Shown here piece by piece: positions 6,841-7,171 of a stretch of 7,171 nt of DNA. Position 1 is the stretch's first letter, and the number at the start of each line of letters is the position of its first letter. This DNA comes from Deinococcus rhizophilus (GTDB lineage Bacteria > Deinococcota > Deinococci > Deinococcales > Deinococcaceae): the NCBI RefSeq assembly GCF_030271215.1, contig NZ_JASNGB010000152.1, positions 1 to 7,171 of the forward strand, written 5' to 3'. The notes beneath the pieces were generated by a model, which was not told the origin of the DNA, ran no database searches, and was given only the letters and a program-made list of their open reading frames with translations. Position numbers and translations under genes: made by a program.

Positions 6841-7171
6841 TCAGCCCCTCGCCCTACCCCGGCGCAGCAGCCACCAGCGCCCCAGCACGCCCAGCCCCAC
6901 CGCCGCCGAGAGCAGCCCCAGTCCCCACGCCATCCGGCCAGCCGAGCCGCTGAGCCACACCACCAGCGCCGTGACGGGCAGGGCCCCCGCTGCCGTCGCC
7001 CCCATGAAGGGCCGGAAGCCCATGCCCGCCGCCCCCGCCACCAGATTGAGCACGTCGGCGGAGAGCACCGGCATCAGGCGCACCAGCAGCACCCCTTGCA
7101 GGCCGTAGCGTTCGGCGAAGGTGTGCGCCGCCCCCCGCGCCCGCTCGCCCGCCAGCGCCCGCACCAGCGTG
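6841..7171 (-). CDS. TVP38/TMEM64 (VTT domain, DedA-related) membrane protein, C-terminal part
   Basis: The open frame ends at TGA (6843-6841) and runs off the right edge, giving about 110 residues; the GTG at 7164 is internal, not a start. The sequence matches the second half of the VTT (formerly SNARE-associated) domain. LQGVLLVRLMPVLSADVLNLVAG (about 26-48) corresponds to the family motif G-x-hydrophobic-R-L-x-P-x-x-P/S-x-D-x-x-N-x-x-A-G. It is followed by AGMGFRPFMGATAAGALPVTALVVWLSG, where FRPF and the small-residue-rich G-x-x-P helix are typical. A final hydrophobic helix and a basic tail (RRGRARG) end the protein. Family members are inner-membrane proteins related to DedA and eukaryotic VMP1/TMEM41, linked to lipid scrambling or transport. 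The specific role here is unknown. It lies upstream of purM in the same direction, 77 nt away, probably a separate unit. Confidence 0.85.
   Translation of the reverse strand, partial: TLVRALAGERARGAAHTFAERYGLQGVLLVRLMPVLSADVLNLVAGAAGMGFRPFMGATAAGALPVTALVVWLSGSAGRMAWGLGLLSAAVGLGVLGRWWLLRRGRARG

Noticed and set aside
6831..6853. Nine-base direct repeat CCCCTCGCC spanning the VTT gene stop
   Set aside because: Too short and too GC-biased to be distinguished from chance; one copy is within codons for the basic tail.

Overview
This 7.2 kb window is very GC-rich chromosomal DNA from a bacterium that looks most like Deinococcus or a close relative. That assignment is an inference. It rests on the strongly G/C-biased third codon positions, Ala/Gly/Arg/Leu-rich proteins, and several start codons that lack a Shine-Dalgarno sequence but have a TANNNT hexamer 5-7 nt upstream, the leaderless-promoter layout described for Deinococcus. 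No 16S sequence is present to confirm it. I see no insertion sequence, prophage, CRISPR array, tRNA or rRNA; the content is mostly housekeeping and conserved accessory genes.

Layout. (1) Bases 1-358 (+): C-terminal part of a polytopic membrane protein whose start lies outside the window. (2) Bases 359-730: a gene-free 3'-to-3' intergenic region with several inverted repeats, ending in a long stem-loop just past the next gene's stop. (3) Bases 731-1900 (-): an MFS exporter of the fosmidomycin-resistance type. (4) Bases 1901-2066: a divergent promoter region. (5) Bases 2067-2573 (+): a small protein that looks like a worn-down type I phosphoribosyltransferase; its stop is only 4 bp from the stop of the convergent gene. 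(6) Bases 2578-6763 (-): five co-directional genes, read from the right as purM, a histidine (RHG-type) phosphatase, meaB, an unknown 289-residue protein with two apparently duplicated halves, and an isoprenylcysteine-methyltransferase-like membrane protein. (7) Bases 6841-7171 (-): C-terminal part of a TVP38/TMEM64 (VTT domain) membrane protein running off the right edge.

How the genes relate. purM makes the imidazole ring of purines. The phosphatase start overlaps the purM stop (ATGA), so the two are probably translationally coupled. meaB encodes the G-protein chaperone of the adenosylcobalamin enzyme methylmalonyl-CoA mutase, but no mutase gene is visible. The two genes after meaB follow at 9 and 5 nt, and each has a TAAGCT hexamer overlapping the upstream stop codon. 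They could therefore be read both as part of the operon and from their own leaderless promoters. No obviously new defence or mobile system is visible. The points that most deserve a second look are the stop-codon-embedded leaderless promoters, the duplicated unknown protein, the degenerate phosphoribosyltransferase, the structured 359-730 region and a possible 16-codon leader ORF whose stop overlaps the meaB TTG start.
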